Below, one piece after another: positions 1 through 12,164 of a DNA stretch of 64,000 nt. The translations under genes and the position numbers were made by a program. This stretch comes from Paraliobacillus sp. PM-2. Lineage in GTDB: Bacteria > Bacillota > Bacilli > Bacillales > Amphibacillaceae. A model generated the notes under the pieces. That model saw nothing but the letters and a program-made list of their open reading frames with translations, made no database searches and had not been told where the DNA came from. The stretch lies in NCBI RefSeq assembly GCF_001368815.1, contig NZ_CTEI01000001.1, positions 1,832,335 to 1,896,334 of the forward strand. Reading direction: 5' to 3'. The stretch's first letter is position 1, and every line of letters starts with the position of its first letter.

Positions 1-1274
<1,274 letters not shown>

Positions 1275-1406
1275 CTAATTTTTATGCAACAATATATTAA
1301 TTTTTCTTACCTTAAGTAGAAATGTTAATAACAAAACTTATTTTATACTAACATACCACTAAATAAGTTTTCTTACAAAGGACGAAATAATCTGGTTTTT
1401 AGCTTA

Positions 1407-1928
1407 TTAATCTCTTCTCTCATCCCCATTAATCGGAAACTTCCATTTAACTACACCTTTCTTTTCTCCCATTGGTATGTTGGATAATGCGTTCGAAACT
1501 TTCTTTTGTAGAGATGGAATGTAAGCACTAGGAGCTATTTCATACAATGGAACTAAAACAAATGCTCTCTCATGCATTCTTGGATGTGGAATAACTAGAT
1601 ACTCTGTCTTCATATTTTCTTGATTATACAATAAAATGTCAAGATCTATTGTACGAGGACCCCACCTTTTTATTCTTTTTCGCCCTAATTTCTGTTCTAT
1701 TTTTTGACAAGCTTTTAATAAATCAGTTGGAGAAAACTTTGTTTCTATTTCTATAACCATGTTTAAAAAGTTTGACTGATCCGTATATCCAACTGGGATT
1801 GTCTCATAAATAGATGATACAGATCTTATACAAATAGCTTCTTCTTGCCTAAGTGCTTCGATTGCCTGGTTTAAATAATAATCACGCGGTGGAATATTAG
1901 AACCAAGCGCTATATAGCAACTATTCAT
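1407..1928 (-). CDS. folK: 6-hydroxymethyl-7,8-dihydropterin pyrophosphokinase
   Basis: Transfers pyrophosphate from ATP to 6-hydroxymethyl-dihydropterin, the step before dihydropteroate synthase in folate synthesis. The 173-residue protein starts with MNSCYIALGSN and carries the family signature RWGPRTIDLDILLY at 88-101, which binds ATP and metal. The start overlaps the folB stop by four bases and is preceded by AGGAG, so the two are translationally coupled. It is the last gene of the folP-folB-folK group. Length is normal for the family. Confidence 0.97.
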   Translation of the reverse strand: MNSCYIALGSNIPPRDYYLNQAIEALRQEEAICIRSVSSIYETIPVGYTDQSNFLNMVIEIETKFSPTDLLKACQKIEQKLGRKRIKRWGPRTIDLDILLYNQENMKTEYLVIPHPRMHERAFVLVPLYEIAPSAYIPSLQKKVSNALSNIPMGEKKGVVKWKFPINGDERRD

Positions 1929-2290
1929 TTTTCTCGACTCCTGTATATTTCAACTGCAACTGCTTGATAATGACCTGGGATAGGGGGATCTGGCTTATCG
2001 ACCTTGATACGACAGGTATGTAATTTGGGGAAATCGTTTAATAATTTAGTTGCTATAGCTTCTGCCACTGCTTCTAACAATTTAAACGGTCTTCCTTCAA
2101 CAATTTCTTTTGTTGCCTGATAAACAGCACCATAATTAATAGTATCCTCCATATTATCCGAAAGACCAGCTGAATGTAAATCTAGTTCTAATTCTAAATC
2201 TACATAAAAACGTTGTCCTAGTTTGTTTTCTTCTGGAAATAAACCATGATAACCATAAAACGCACACTTATGTAAATATATCTTATCCAT
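1925..2290 (-). CDS. folB: Dihydroneopterin aldolase
   Basis: Cleaves 7,8-dihydroneopterin to 6-hydroxymethyl-dihydropterin and glycolaldehyde in folate synthesis. The 121-residue sequence opens with MDKIYLHKCAFYGYHG, matching the conserved start of the family, and has the conserved KLLEAVAEAIA helix at about 70-80. It overlaps folP by 8 bp and folK by 4 bp, so the three are an operon. Full length, no oddities. Confidence 0.96.
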   Translation of the reverse strand: MDKIYLHKCAFYGYHGLFPEENKLGQRFYVDLELELDLHSAGLSDNMEDTINYGAVYQATKEIVEGRPFKLLEAVAEAIATKLLNDFPKLHTCRIKVDKPDPPIPGHYQAVAVEIYRSREK

Positions 2291-3119
2291 TCTCTGCTTC
2301 CCCTTTCTTAACCATTACATCCATCATTTTTGCCATTCGTGCATTCATACTTACATGATGGACTCGAACAAAATCTACTCCTTTAGTTATCCCAAAACAA
2401 GTCGTAGCTCCTGTTGCCTCATCTCGTTGGTCTACTGGTAAATCTGTTACTTTTGCTATCACTGATTTTCGAGACGTACCTAATAAAACTGGATAACCTA
2501 AAGCAACGATTTGATCCAGAGATCGTATTGCTAATAAATTTTGATCCAACGTCTTTGCAAAGCCAATACCTGGGTCTAATATAATTTTCTCAGATGACAC
2601 CCCAAATTGATGAGCAATTGCTATACTTTCTCTTAAGTCAGCTTTCATATCTTCAAGGAAATGATTATAGTTACGATCTAAACGATTATGCATTAATATA
2701 ATTGGTGTATCATATTCAGCAGCGATTCCCGCAATACGCTGGTCGTACTTTGCTCCCCATACATCATTTATGATATCGGCACCAGCTTCTATTGCCCGCT
2801 TTGCTGTTTCTGCTTTGAAAGTATCAATAGAAATTGGTACAGATACAGCGTCTCTAACTGCTTTTATGACTGGCACTACTCTTGTAATTTCCTCTTCAAC
2901 CGAAACTGGTGTATGACCTGGACGAGTTGATTCACCGCCAATATCAATAATATCTGCACCATCCTGTACCATTTTCACCGCCTGCTTAACCGCCTTATCT
3001 AAGCTATTATATTCTCCCCCGTCCGAAAACGAATCAGGCGTCACATTTAAAATCCCCATAATCATTGTTTTTTGATTTAAATCAAGTGTTCCATGTTTTG
3101 TTTTAATTAATCGATTCAT
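2283..3119 (-). CDS. folP: Dihydropteroate synthase
   Basis: Condenses 6-hydroxymethyl-dihydropterin pyrophosphate with p-aminobenzoate; target of sulfonamides. Signatures are GILNVTPDSFSDGG near the N-terminus, DIIDIGGESTRPG, and the C-terminal RVHHV. The reading frame opens at 3155, but the ATG at 3119 (MNRLIKTKHG) is preferred because AGGTGA lies eight bases before it, while the upstream ATG has no ribosome site; this gives 278 residues. In B. subtilis pabB-pabA-pabC sit between cysK and this gene; here they are absent and a terminator separates folP from cysK, so it likely has its own promoter. Confidence 0.96.
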   Translation of the reverse strand: MNRLIKTKHGTLDLNQKTMIMGILNVTPDSFSDGGEYNSLDKAVKQAVKMVQDGADIIDIGGESTRPGHTPVSVEEEITRVVPVIKAVRDAVSVPISIDTFKAETAKRAIEAGADIINDVWGAKYDQRIAGIAAEYDTPIILMHNRLDRNYNHFLEDMKADLRESIAIAHQFGVSSEKIILDPGIGFAKTLDQNLLAIRSLDQIVALGYPVLLGTSRKSVIAKVTDLPVDQRDEATGATTCFGITKGVDFVRVHHVSMNARMAKMMDVMVKKGEAENG

Positions 3120-3191
3120 CAATTTTTCACCTGTTTTTCTATTTGATTCTATCATCTACTTAACTAATTAAACATCTTATTTATTTTATAA

Positions 3192-3223
3192 CAAAAAAGC
3201 AACCCCCTTTTACGGAAGTTGCT
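3192..3223 (-). terminator. Rho-independent terminator after cysK
   Basis: On the minus strand a 10-bp stem (AGCAACTTCC paired with GGGGGTTGCT, two G-T pairs) with a GTAAAA loop is followed by six T. It ends the cysK transcript and isolates the fol genes. Confidence 0.85.
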
Positions 3224-3239
3224 ATATAGTAATCAGAGC

Positions 3240-4166
3240 TTATACATCGTCAAATTGATATAATGGTGTTGATAGATAACGTTCTCCGTTACTTGGTATA
3301 ATTGCTAACACCTTCTTACCTTTTCCGAGTTTCTTTGCAACCTGTTTTGCTGCATAAATCGCTGCACCGGAAGAAACACCACCTAACAATCCCTCTTTTT
3401 TAGCCGCTTCACGTGCCAATGCATATGCATTATCATTGCTAACTGTAATAACTTGATCATAGATAGCTGTATTTAGCACTTCTGGAATAAACCCTGCACC
3501 AATTCCTTGAATTTTATGCGGACCTGGTTCACCGCCAGATAAAATCGCAGATCCCTCAGGCTCAACTGCATAGATCATAATGTCTTTATACGTTTGTTTT
3601 AGTACTTTTCCAGCACCCGTAATCGTACCACCTGTACCAATACCAGCAACAAATGCATCCAGTTGATCTCCCATTTGTTCTACAATCTCCACGCCTGTTG
3701 TTTGTTCATGAACAGAAGGATTTGCCTCATTCTGAAACTGTTGTGGCATAAAATAACCATGTGCATCTTGCAATTCCTCTGCCTTTTTTATTGCCCCTTT
3801 CATACCTTCTGCTCCCGGCGTTAAAACTAGCTCCGCACCGTATGCACGAAGGAGATTGCGTCGCTCTAAACTCATGGTATCTGGCATAACTAAAATAGCT
3901 CGGTATCCTTTAATCGCAGCTACCATCGCCAGCCCTATCCCTGTGTTTCCACTCGTAGGCTCAATAATCGTATCTCCAGCATTCAGACTACCACTTTCTT
4001 CTGCGGCTTCAATCATTGCTAAGGCAATACGATCTTTAACTGAGCTACCCGGATTCATAAATTCTAACTTTACATAAATGTCTGCTTCATCATCAGCTGT
4101 TATCCGATTCAACTTTACAATAGGGGTGTTACCAATCAACTCCGCAATAGATTGCGCTATTTTCAT
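3240..4166 (-). CDS. cysK: Cysteine synthase A (O-acetylserine sulfhydrylase)
   Basis: PLP enzyme that makes cysteine from O-acetylserine and sulfide. The PLP lysine is K44 in SSVKDR and the substrate loop TSGNTG is at 71-76; the glycine-rich phosphate loop [10 protein letters not shown] is also present. An in-frame GTG at 4175 overlaps the AGGAG ribosome site, so the ATG at 4166 ([10 protein letters not shown]) is chosen, giving 308 residues, the usual length. It lies downstream of the parvulin gene, as in B. subtilis (yacD-cysK), with a 98-bp gap, and ends at a strong terminator. In B. subtilis this gene is controlled by CymR; no operator was identified here. Confidence 0.96.
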   Translation of the reverse strand: MKIAQSIAELIGNTPIVKLNRITADDEADIYVKLEFMNPGSSVKDRIALAMIEAAEESGSLNAGDTIIEPTSGNTGIGLAMVAAIKGYRAILVMPDTMSLERRNLLRAYGAELVLTPGAEGMKGAIKKAEELQDAHGYFMPQQFQNEANPSVHEQTTGVEIVEQMGDQLDAFVAGIGTGGTITGAGKVLKQTYKDIMIYAVEPEGSAILSGGEPGPHKIQGIGAGFIPEVLNTAIYDQVITVSNDNAYALAREAAKKEGLLGGVSSGAAIYAAKQVAKKLGKGKKVLAIIPSNGERYLSTPLYQFDDV

Positions 4167-4264
4167 TTTTACCACTCCTAATTCCGAGTAATCTTATTAG
4201 TTTAGTATTACTGTATGCAATATCTATAGAATTGTCAACTATTTTCAATTAATAAACAGAACTA

Positions 4265-5161
4265 TTATTCATATATCCAATCTATTTCTAACTTATTCCA
4301 CAGCTGCGAAGCATCAGGATACGTGCTAACTTTTTCTAAAGCAAGCTCTCTTCTTAAATGAGCTTGAAGTTGTTCGTAACTAAGATTGACTTCCGGTAAA
4401 AAACGGTGCAAATAAATGATCGCTATTCCCTCTGTTGTTTGAAAAGGTTTACTATACATGTATTCTTCTAATTGTTGTGATTGTTCATAATACTCTATTG
4501 GTAAAAAGCTACTGTTCTTTGTATAAAAACCTAAGTAACCCCCGCCACTTTTTGTTGCTTCATCCATTGTATATTCTCGAGCTAAAGACGAAAAAGAAGC
4601 ACCAGCATCAAGCTCATTCGTAATTTTTTCTGCTGTATCCTTATCTTCAACTACGATATGCGAAAGCTGGATAGTTGGAGAAAAACGATACTGATCACTA
4701 TATTGTTGATAGTAAGATCTAATTTCTTGTTCAGAAACTTGTACATCTTTTGTAACAAGTTCTTCTAAATATAACCGTTCAGTAATTTCTTTAGTCCATT
4801 CCGCTTCTTTCTCCTGAATGGCTTTTTTCGTTAAAACACCTTCCATAGTAGAGAGCGCTGATAACTCTAAATCCAATACCCCTTCATTGATCGAGAGGTT
4901 CTCTTGAGCTGCTAGCTGTTCAATGACATGTGTATTTATCATCTGTTGTAATGCTTTTTTTCCATATTGTTTTTCTAAGTAAGCTAACCATTCTTGGTAT
5001 GTTATTTTCTCATCGTTCACATCAGCTACTGCTTTACGTGGATCTAACTCTACAGAAAAATCTATCATCTCACTTCTTTTATTCCACAGCCACATGCCTA
5101 AGGTAATTACATTCGTAAATAAAAGCATAAATATAATACCCAATACTAGCTTACGCCTCAT
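4265..5161 (-). CDS. Membrane-anchored parvulin-type peptidyl-prolyl isomerase (YacD-like)
   Basis: Likely extracytoplasmic foldase. An N-terminal hydrophobic segment (about 4-27, no lipobox cysteine) anchors the protein, followed by a SurA/PrsA-type helical region and a parvulin domain at about 158-250 (QLSHIVV, then SGGGYLGFY). Total 298 residues. The position between hslO and cysK is that of B. subtilis yacD. It differs from PrsA, which is a lipoprotein. Substrates are unknown. ATG at 5161 has GGGGAGAG upstream and lies 11 bp after the hslO stop, so it is probably cotranscribed with coaX-hslO. Confidence 0.9.
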   Translation of the reverse strand: MRRKLVLGIIFMLLFTNVITLGMWLWNKRSEMIDFSVELDPRKAVADVNDEKITYQEWLAYLEKQYGKKALQQMINTHVIEQLAAQENLSINEGVLDLELSALSTMEGVLTKKAIQEKEAEWTKEITERLYLEELVTKDVQVSEQEIRSYYQQYSDQYRFSPTIQLSHIVVEDKDTAEKITNELDAGASFSSLAREYTMDEATKSGGGYLGFYTKNSSFLPIEYYEQSQQLEEYMYSKPFQTTEGIAIIYLHRFLPEVNLSYEQLQAHLRRELALEKVSTYPDASQLWNKLEIDWIYE

Positions 5162-5172
5162 AAACTCTCCCC

Positions 5173-6045
5173 TTATGATTGTTTTAATTCGTTTAACTCA
5201 TCCTCTGTTAGTGTATAGACTTCATTACAAAAATGACAGGTCGCTTCTGCACCATGATCTTCTTCTATCATCTTATTTATTTCTTCATTCCCTAAACCTC
5301 TAATAGCATTTTTAATACGATCGATGGAACAGGAACATGAAAAAGCGACCGGAAGTGTTTCATGAATCTGTACATTAGCTTCACCGAATACCAGTGTTAA
5401 AATCTGTTGTGGTGTATTTCCTTCTCTTATTAAGGTAGAAATAGGAGGTATAGTCGCAATCCGTTTTTCAATTTGTGCAATCGTTTCATCTGTTGCACCA
5501 GGCATAACCTGAAGGATAAAACCACCTGCGGCAAGTATGGTATGATCTGGATTAACTAATACACCAGCACCGACTGCAGAAGGAACTTGTTCTGAGTTTG
5601 CAAAATAATAAGTAAAATCTTCACCTATTTCTCCAGAAACAATAGGCACTTGACCTGTAAAATGTTCCTTAAGTCCTAAATCTTTTACAACACTTAAACT
5701 TCCTGATGTACCTACTGCACGAGCAACATCTAATTTACCATTACTATTTAGCTCGAAATCAACATGTGGGTTGGTAATATAACCTCGCACTTCTCCTTTG
5801 GCATTAGCATCAGCTACAATAGGTCCAGTTGGTCCAGTTCCTTCTACTTTTACGGTCAATTTATCATTTCCCTTAAGCATAGCCCCCATCATCGTTGTGA
5901 CAGTGATTGTTCTACCAAGTGCCGCAGAAGCTGTAGCCCATGTATCGTGTCTTCTCCTCGCTTCTTCTACGGTTTCAGTCGATTCTATTGCATAAGCTCT
6001 AATTGTCCCGCTAAAAGCTGTTGCTTTAATTAAATAATCTTTCAT
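5173..6045 (-). CDS. hslO: Redox-regulated chaperone Hsp33
   Basis: Cytoplasmic holdase turned on by oxidation. The zinc-binding cysteine switch near the C-terminus is intact: CxC at C237 and C239 and CxxC at C270 and C273. The 290-residue length is typical. The start codon is one base after the coaX stop, so the two genes are tightly coupled; the next gene is the parvulin foldase, making a short protein-quality group downstream of coaX. Confidence 0.97.
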   Translation of the reverse strand: MKDYLIKATAFSGTIRAYAIESTETVEEARRRHDTWATASAALGRTITVTTMMGAMLKGNDKLTVKVEGTGPTGPIVADANAKGEVRGYITNPHVDFELNSNGKLDVARAVGTSGSLSVVKDLGLKEHFTGQVPIVSGEIGEDFTYYFANSEQVPSAVGAGVLVNPDHTILAAGGFILQVMPGATDETIAQIEKRIATIPPISTLIREGNTPQQILTLVFGEANVQIHETLPVAFSCSCSIDRIKNAIRGLGNEEINKMIEEDHGAEATCHFCNEVYTLTEDELNELKQS

Positions 6046-6046
6046 T

Positions 6047-6829
6047 TTATAGATGCTCCTTTTGTTTTATTTTTTTATATATTGTATATAATCCTTTTAA
6101 AGTAAGTGCTGGATCTACCACTTCAATCGTACTAGATTCGTCTGACATTAAAGTAGCTAATCCGCCAGTGGCAATTACGGTAGGTTTCTTTGGACTGACC
6201 TTTTTAAATCTACGAACAATTTCGTCGACTTGACCTACGTAACCAAAATAAATCCCTGACTGCATTGCCTCTACTGTTGAGAGGCCAATAATTTGATTTG
6301 GATGCGTTATTTCAACCTTTGGTAATTTAGCAGCGTTTGTATACAATGCTTCTAAAGATATATTAATACCTGGCGCAATTGCTCCACCCATATATTCACC
6401 TTGTTCATTAACATAACAATAAGTGGTTGCTGTTCCAAAATCAATAATAATCAAGGGTGCTCCATATTCCTCAATTGCCCCTATAGCATTAACTATTCTG
6501 TCAGCTCCTAATTCCTTTGGATTAGGATATTTTATTTTTAACAAAGATGCCATCGACTGTTCACCAACAATGATTGGCTTTTGTTTAAAATATTTTTCAG
6601 ACATACTATCTAGCGCATACATAATTGGTGGAACAACAGAAGAAATAATTACACCCTGGATATCAGCAAAAGATAATGCCTCATGTTGAAAGAACGACTT
6701 AATTAACATCGCAAATTCATCTTCTGTTTTATCTCTGTCCGTCTTGATTCGCCATTGATACTTTAATGCATTGTCCTTAAAGATACCTAAAACGGTATTG
6801 GTATTACCAACATCTAATACAAATATCAT
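6047..6829 (-). CDS. coaX: Type III pantothenate kinase
   Basis: First step of coenzyme A synthesis (pantothenate phosphorylation); ASKHA-fold, with the phosphate-binding [10 protein letters not shown] at the N-terminus and IDFGTATT further on. The frame opens at a TTG at 6841, but the ATG at 6829 ([11 protein letters not shown]) fits the family start and has GGTGA five bases upstream; 260 residues. An ftsH terminator precedes it and a candidate sigma-A promoter lies at 6892-6920. Confidence 0.95.
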   Translation of the reverse strand: MIFVLDVGNTNTVLGIFKDNALKYQWRIKTDRDKTEDEFAMLIKSFFQHEALSFADIQGVIISSVVPPIMYALDSMSEKYFKQKPIIVGEQSMASLLKIKYPNPKELGADRIVNAIGAIEEYGAPLIIIDFGTATTYCYVNEQGEYMGGAIAPGINISLEALYTNAAKLPKVEITHPNQIIGLSTVEAMQSGIYFGYVGQVDEIVRRFKKVSPKKPTVIATGGLATLMSDESSTIEVVDPALTLKGLYTIYKKIKQKEHL

Positions 6830-6891
6830 CTCAATCACCAACTCTATATTGATTTAAAATCGCCTTGTCATCAAGGTCTTATTTTTGACTA

Positions 6892-6920
6892 ATTTTACTG
6901 TTTCTTATCGAATAATTCAA
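6892..6920 (-). promoter_or_regulatory. Candidate sigma-A promoter of coaX-hslO
   Basis: On the minus strand TTGAAT and TAAAAT are 17 bp apart, about 60 bp before the coaX start and downstream of the ftsH terminator. Confidence 0.55.
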
Positions 6921-6956
6921 ACTTGATTTACTTATATCTCTGCTTTTATACCATAA

Positions 6957-6990
6957 GAAAAAAGGAAGGTGACGCGAACACCTTCCTTTT
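6957..6990 (-). terminator. Rho-independent terminator after ftsH
   Basis: Perfect 8-bp stem GGAAGGTG/CACCTTCC with a 7-base loop, followed on the minus strand by a T-run. Lies eight bases past the ftsH stop codon. Confidence 0.9.
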
Positions 6991-6997
6991 GAACTTA

Positions 6998-8986
6998 TTA
7001 TTCTTTTTTGTCTGAATCAGTTTCTTCTTGGTTCAGTTCGCTATCTGATTCAGTAGTTGTTTCATCAGATGTTTTTGATTGAATGTTTACTTTTACATCT
7101 TGATTACTTGATGTATCAGTTTCTACTGATGGCTCTTTACCATCTTGTTCAGAAACGACCGGATCAGGTAATACACCATCTTCAAATAAAGACTTAATTT
7201 GTGAAGCATCTAAAGTTTCTATCTCCAACAATGTTTGAGCAACTATTTCTAACTTATCTTTATTTTCTGTAAGAATATCTTTGGCCCTTGTATAACATTG
7301 ATTAATAAAGTTTTGAATTTCTTGATCAATTTCATATGCAATCGCATCACTATAATTGGATTCATTTTGCATGTCTCGACCAAGGAATACTTGACCACCT
7401 GAGCTACCAAATTGAAGCGGTCCAATTTTATCACTCATCCCATATTCAGTAACCATTTTACGAGCTATATTTGTTGCTCTTTCAAAGTCATTATGAGCAC
7501 CAGTACTTACTTCACCAAAAATGACTTCCTCAGCGACACGGCCACCAAGTAATCCGGTAATCTTATCTAAGAGTTCTGGTTTTGTCATAAAGTAACGATC
7601 TTCTTTAGGCAACATAACAGCATAGCCACCAGCTTGCCCACGAGGTACAATCGTAACCTTATGTACCATATCAGCATCATCTAGTACCATACCGATAATT
7701 GTATGTCCACTTTCATGATATGCAACAATATTTTTTTCTTTTTCAGAAATAACACGGCTTTTTTTAGCTGGACCAGCGATTACGCGATCAATAGCCTCAT
7801 CCACATCGACCATTTCGATCTTCTCTTTATCGCCTCTAGCCGCAACTAAAGCAGCTTCATTTAACAGATTTTCTAAATCGGCACCCGAAAAACCAGGGGT
7901 ACGCATCGCAATTGTTTTCAATGAAACATCTTCAGCAAGTGGTTTATCACGTGCATGCACTTTCAATACATCTTCACGCCCGCGTAAATCTGGACGATCA
8001 ACAGTAATTTGACGGTCAAAACGACCAGGTCTTAACAATGCAGGGTCTAAAATATCTGGACGGTTCGTTGCAGCAATAATAATAATTCCTTCATTCTCAC
8101 CAAAGCCATCCATTTCAACTAACAATTGATTTAGTGTTTGTTCACGTTCATCATGTCCGCCACCTACACCAGCTCCACGTTGACGTCCAACAGCATCAAT
8201 TTCATCAATAAAAATAATACATGGCGCGTTTTTCTTCGCATTTTCAAACAAGTCACGTACACGCGAAGCACCAACACCAACAAACATTTCAACGAAATCA
8301 GAACCACTTATAGAGAAGAATGGCACACCAGCTTCACCAGCAACCGCTCGTGCCAGCAATGTTTTACCTGTTCCTGGTGGTCCAACTAACAACACACCTT
8401 TAGGAATCTTTGCACCAATTGCTGAGAATTTTCGTGGATCTTTTAAGAAATCAACGACCTCTACAAGTTCTTGTTTCTCTTCATCAGCACCGGCAACATC
8501 TTTAAATCTTACTTTTTTCTTATCTTCACTATACATTTTCGCCTTACTCTTACCAAAGTTCATCACACGACTTCCGCCGCCTTGTGCTTGGTTAAGCAAG
8601 AAGAAAAATAAAATAAATATAATCACAAACGGAATTAATGAAGTTAATATCGTTAACCACGCATTCGGTTGTTCTTCTTCATCCCAAGTTAAAATCCCTT
8701 GTTCTTCACCCTGCTTTGTAATTTCAGCAACAATTTCAGGGTTATCTGGTAGATTAGTAACAAATGACGTATCCTCTTCATCTGCTAATTCCCCAGTAAT
8801 TCGCATGACACCATTAGAAGGCCTCATTTTCATTTCAGCAATATTACCTTTATCAAACTGTTCCATAAATTCACTTACATTATACTCTTTTTGTTGATTA
8901 TTTTGCCCAGTAAATACTCCCATAACGGAGATCACCACGATAAATATAACAAAATAAAAAATCACATTACGTACGATTCGATTCAT
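6998..8986 (-). CDS. ftsH: ATP-dependent membrane zinc metalloprotease FtsH
   Basis: Membrane-anchored AAA+ protease that degrades misfolded and regulatory proteins. Two membrane segments (about 7-25 and 111-132) flank the extracytoplasmic part. The AAA domain has Walker A GPPGTGKT at 202-209, Walker B IIFIDEID, and the SRH; the peptidase has HESGH at 424-428. The C-terminal 50 residues are an acidic, Ser/Thr-rich tail. 662 residues, full length. A strong GGAGGAGG ribosome site precedes the start. Neighbours hpt and tilS upstream are as in B. subtilis. Confidence 0.98.
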   Translation of the reverse strand: MNRIVRNVIFYFVIFIVVISVMGVFTGQNNQQKEYNVSEFMEQFDKGNIAEMKMRPSNGVMRITGELADEEDTSFVTNLPDNPEIVAEITKQGEEQGILTWDEEEQPNAWLTILTSLIPFVIIFILFFFLLNQAQGGGSRVMNFGKSKAKMYSEDKKKVRFKDVAGADEEKQELVEVVDFLKDPRKFSAIGAKIPKGVLLVGPPGTGKTLLARAVAGEAGVPFFSISGSDFVEMFVGVGASRVRDLFENAKKNAPCIIFIDEIDAVGRQRGAGVGGGHDEREQTLNQLLVEMDGFGENEGIIIIAATNRPDILDPALLRPGRFDRQITVDRPDLRGREDVLKVHARDKPLAEDVSLKTIAMRTPGFSGADLENLLNEAALVAARGDKEKIEMVDVDEAIDRVIAGPAKKSRVISEKEKNIVAYHESGHTIIGMVLDDADMVHKVTIVPRGQAGGYAVMLPKEDRYFMTKPELLDKITGLLGGRVAEEVIFGEVSTGAHNDFERATNIARKMVTEYGMSDKIGPLQFGSSGGQVFLGRDMQNESNYSDAIAYEIDQEIQNFINQCYTRAKDILTENKDKLEIVAQTLLEIETLDASQIKSLFEDGVLPDPVVSEQDGKEPSVETDTSSNQDVKVNIQSKTSDETTTESDSELNQEETDSDKKE

Positions 8987-9137
8987 TGCCTACCTCCTCC
9001 CAAGCGAGAAAACTATAGTAAATAGTATCATATCAAAAAGGGAGATTACAACTAATTGCATTTACCTTTTGATATGTTATTTTATCTTACTTATTTTTTA
9101 AAAAAGATGATACATTAACTAAATTATTTTTGATTTA

Positions 9138-9680
9138 TTATTCTCCACCGTAAACATGCGGCTTTAACACACCTATATATGGAAGGTTTCGATATTTTTC
9201 CTGATAATCTAATCCATATCCAACCACGAATTCATTTGGTACTTCAAATCCAACAATATCCGCTTTAATATCTACGGTTCGGCCTTCTGGTTTATCAAGT
9301 AATGTAACAATTTTTATCGATTTTGCCTTACGATATTTAAATAAATCGACTAAGTAACTCAATGTTAGTCCACTATCAATAATATCTTCAATAATTAGCA
9401 AGTCTCTTCCTTCAACTTTTGTATTTAAATCTTTTTCAATTTTAACTTCTCCTGATGAACGCATCTCACCGCCATAACTAGACACATCCATGAAATCCAT
9501 TTCTAAATACGTATCCATACAACGAAGGATATCAGACATGAATGGTAAAGCCCCTTTTAGTACCCCAATCGCTAATGGAAAACGATCTTGATATTCCTCA
9601 GCTAATTGTTGGCCTAAATCTTTACATTTTTCCTCGATTTCTTGTTGCGAAACCAATACTTTTTCGATATCGTTATGCAT
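9138..9680 (-). CDS. hpt: Hypoxanthine phosphoribosyltransferase
   Basis: Purine salvage: hypoxanthine or guanine plus PRPP to IMP or GMP. The PRPP-binding motif [17 protein letters not shown] is at about 94-110. 180 residues. AGGAGG precedes the ATG by seven bases. It begins 10 bp after the tilS stop, so tilS-hpt is an operon; the pair with ftsH downstream is conserved in Bacillales. Confidence 0.97.
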   Translation of the reverse strand: MHNDIEKVLVSQQEIEEKCKDLGQQLAEEYQDRFPLAIGVLKGALPFMSDILRCMDTYLEMDFMDVSSYGGEMRSSGEVKIEKDLNTKVEGRDLLIIEDIIDSGLTLSYLVDLFKYRKAKSIKIVTLLDKPEGRTVDIKADIVGFEVPNEFVVGYGLDYQEKYRNLPYIGVLKPHVYGGE

Positions 9681-9690
9681 TCCGATCCTC

Positions 9691-11097
9691 CTAGAAATAT
9701 TCTGTCGCTTTATATTCCAATTGAATATGTTGCTTCACTTGTTTTTGGTTTGGAATCATCCCTTTAGTTAAACCTATTATCCATAATACGTGCCCTTCTT
9801 GGTCAACGACTAGTGGCCACTGATCCCTTTCTTGTAGGGGGATCTTTTTATCAATAAAGATATCTTTTACCTTTTTACTCCCGCCTAATCCCTTCACATA
9901 AATTCGATCGCCTGATTTTCGATAACGAACGATTAATGGGAGGTGATTCTCTACATTACCTGCTGCTAACATTAATGTATTCTTCCCTTGAACATCAGAA
10001 ATATTATTTTGTTTGATCTTTGCTTGTAATTTCTCGCCTGAGGGTAAAATTATTTGTCCTGGAACAGGTAATGAAGCGGAAAAAAACGGTATATCACCTT
10101 GATTAAACTGAAATGAAATCATTTCATAAGATTTATGTAGTTTTAAACCATTTGGTAAATCCACCGTAGCATTTGCTCGATCACTATGTAAAAGGTTAAA
10201 AAATTGTTGCTCATGTTCGTAAAATAACCCAGAAGGAATAGTATTGTATAGATAATTTAATATTAGATGAAACATTCGTCTTTGTAAAGCAAACGGATAC
10301 TTTTTCAACAGATTTATTGAAATACATACAAACGATTGATTCATTGGTAAATCTAGTACACTCTCTAAAGCCTCTTTTGCTTGTTCTTCTAGGTATTCAT
10401 TATCTGCATGAACCGATTCACTTAGTTTTTGTATCGATTGATGAAGGCTAGGGTTCTGGTCCTTCAGTAATGGTAATAAATGTTTACGAAAATAATTTCG
10501 CGTATACACATCTTGGTCGTTAGATGGATCTCTCCTTGGAGTAATATGGTTAGCTAAACAATAAGACTCGATTATCTCTTTATTAATCGCTAAAAATGGT
10601 CGCACTAAATAGCCTGTAGCAAATGTACGTTTGACCGGAATACCTTTTAATGCGCTTGGATTCGCACTTCGCGTCATCCGCATAAACATCGTCTCAATTT
10701 GATCGTCTCCATGATGGCCTAGCACTAAATAGTCTGCTTGATATTGTTTCATTTTTTCTTCAAAAAAAGTATACCTTAACTTTCTTGCTGCTTCTTGTGT
10801 ACCTAAACGTTTTTCTTTTTTTAATTTTGGTACATCAACTTTAGCCCCTTCAAATGTAATATGATAAGTAGAGCAAAAATTACCTACATATTGTACATCA
10901 TTTTCTGCTTCTTCTCCTCGCAAACAATGATTAATAGATATAGCGATAATTGTCCAACTCCAACGCTCCTTCTGTTCATTCAAATAATGAAGTAAAGCCA
11001 TTGAATCTGGTCCGCCAGACACGCCAACCATTAATGTAGCGCCTTTATGAAATAATTGATGCTGTTTTACAAATTGATTTACTTTCTGTTCTAACAT
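9691..11097 (-). CDS. tilS: tRNA(Ile)-lysidine synthase
   Basis: Modifies C34 of the CAU-anticodon tRNA-Ile to lysidine, changing its identity from Met to Ile. The PP-loop motif SGGPDS sits at 27-32, followed by the N-type ATPase domain and the C-terminal TilS domains. The frame opens at a TTG at 11118 but the ATG at 11097 ([10 protein letters not shown]) agrees with the usual N-terminus and gives 468 residues; its ribosome site (GATGAG) is weak, so the start is less certain than the gene. The downstream hpt is coupled. Confidence 0.95.
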   Translation of the reverse strand: MLEQKVNQFVKQHQLFHKGATLMVGVSGGPDSMALLHYLNEQKERWSWTIIAISINHCLRGEEAENDVQYVGNFCSTYHITFEGAKVDVPKLKKEKRLGTQEAARKLRYTFFEEKMKQYQADYLVLGHHGDDQIETMFMRMTRSANPSALKGIPVKRTFATGYLVRPFLAINKEIIESYCLANHITPRRDPSNDQDVYTRNYFRKHLLPLLKDQNPSLHQSIQKLSESVHADNEYLEEQAKEALESVLDLPMNQSFVCISINLLKKYPFALQRRMFHLILNYLYNTIPSGLFYEHEQQFFNLLHSDRANATVDLPNGLKLHKSYEMISFQFNQGDIPFFSASLPVPGQIILPSGEKLQAKIKQNNISDVQGKNTLMLAAGNVENHLPLIVRYRKSGDRIYVKGLGGSKKVKDIFIDKKIPLQERDQWPLVVDQEGHVLWIIGLTKGMIPNQKQVKQHIQLEYKATEYF

Positions 11098-11216
11098 TTG
11101 AAACTCATCTTCTTTCAAAGCTTAATAAACAAGTATATCCTATCATGTTTCTTACAACTTGAACACCACTATCATCCATTGATATAAATATAAACAAAGT
11201 ATCTTTGAGTGGATGA

Positions 11217-12164
11217 TTACATAAAAAAATGATAAATAATAAAAAATAAAGTAGACACAAATCCAATTGCTGATGTTTCTATCAATGGGAAGGTTGTTTC
11301 TGTATGAGTCAATTTATTTTTTGTTATAGCTTGTGTCCTTTGCGTTGGTACCCGCTTTTTTGTCAATAATTGATTTAATTCGTTTAACATTTGAGAGCTA
11401 GAACGATAGTAACCCTTCATCGCCCGCTCCAAACAAACCTGATAAGGCTGAAGTACATGCGCTTGTTTTATTTTATTTCTTAATGTTTGCTCTGGATTAG
11501 TTCCTCGTTCAAATTGCTTCGGATAAGCATAATGCAAAGCCAACATAACTACAGCAAATAAATCATAACTTGGCTCAGCCCTTCTCGTACCAAGTTGCCA
11601 GTACCCTCGATCATAAAACTCCGTATATTCTTTAATGGAACGACCAATTTGTGTCGTACCACCTACATCAATCCACCGTATTCTTGGCGGAGTATCTGTT
11701 ACTAGAATATTATCTAACTTTAGATCACCAAACACCCACCCATGCTGATGTAGCCGTTCTAAATCTGATAACAACTGTAATAAGAATACCCCAAACCAAT
11801 CCTTACCTCTTTTCTTCAAAAATTCGGGAACCGGTTTTCCTTCCACATACTCCATTACATAGAATGACAGACGCATGCCACTTGATGGCAAGAAGTCATC
11901 AACATCAAATAAAGAAGGTCCAAGTAATTTACCTTGGACCTTGGACAGTTGTTTTAACACATTTACTTCAGTGGTAATGGAAGCACTTTTTTCGCTTATT
12001 TTTAGCGCAACTTTTTTGCCATCACTTCGCTTACATAAATAAACAGATCCAATCGCCCCTTTCCCTAATAGAGACACGACCGTGTATGGTTGTTTATGCC
12101 AATGCCCCCGTATTACTGAACCAGGAAAAAAGCTAGTTGCCTGCTTGCTCAATCGTTGATTCAT
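11217..12164 (-). CDS. prkD: Membrane-tethered Ser/Thr protein kinase (YabT/PrkD-like)
   Basis: Hanks-type kinase with a single C-terminal membrane segment (about 294-313). The glycine loop GKGAIGS is at 34-40 and the ATP lysine is K55. The catalytic loop reads FGDLKLDN at 145-152 in place of HRDLKPxN and the metal loop is DVGG in place of DFGG, so the essential Asp residues are kept but the flanks are unusual; as I recall, the B. subtilis homologue also has FGDLK in its catalytic loop. In B. subtilis YabT acts in sporulation and DNA-damage response. It overlaps the VWA gene by 32 bp and lies between spoIIE and tilS. 315 residues. Confidence 0.88.
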   Translation of the reverse strand: MNQRLSKQATSFFPGSVIRGHWHKQPYTVVSLLGKGAIGSVYLCKRSDGKKVALKISEKSASITTEVNVLKQLSKVQGKLLGPSLFDVDDFLPSSGMRLSFYVMEYVEGKPVPEFLKKRGKDWFGVFLLQLLSDLERLHQHGWVFGDLKLDNILVTDTPPRIRWIDVGGTTQIGRSIKEYTEFYDRGYWQLGTRRAEPSYDLFAVVMLALHYAYPKQFERGTNPEQTLRNKIKQAHVLQPYQVCLERAMKGYYRSSSQMLNELNQLLTKKRVPTQRTQAITKNKLTHTETTFPLIETSAIGFVSTLFFIIYHFFM

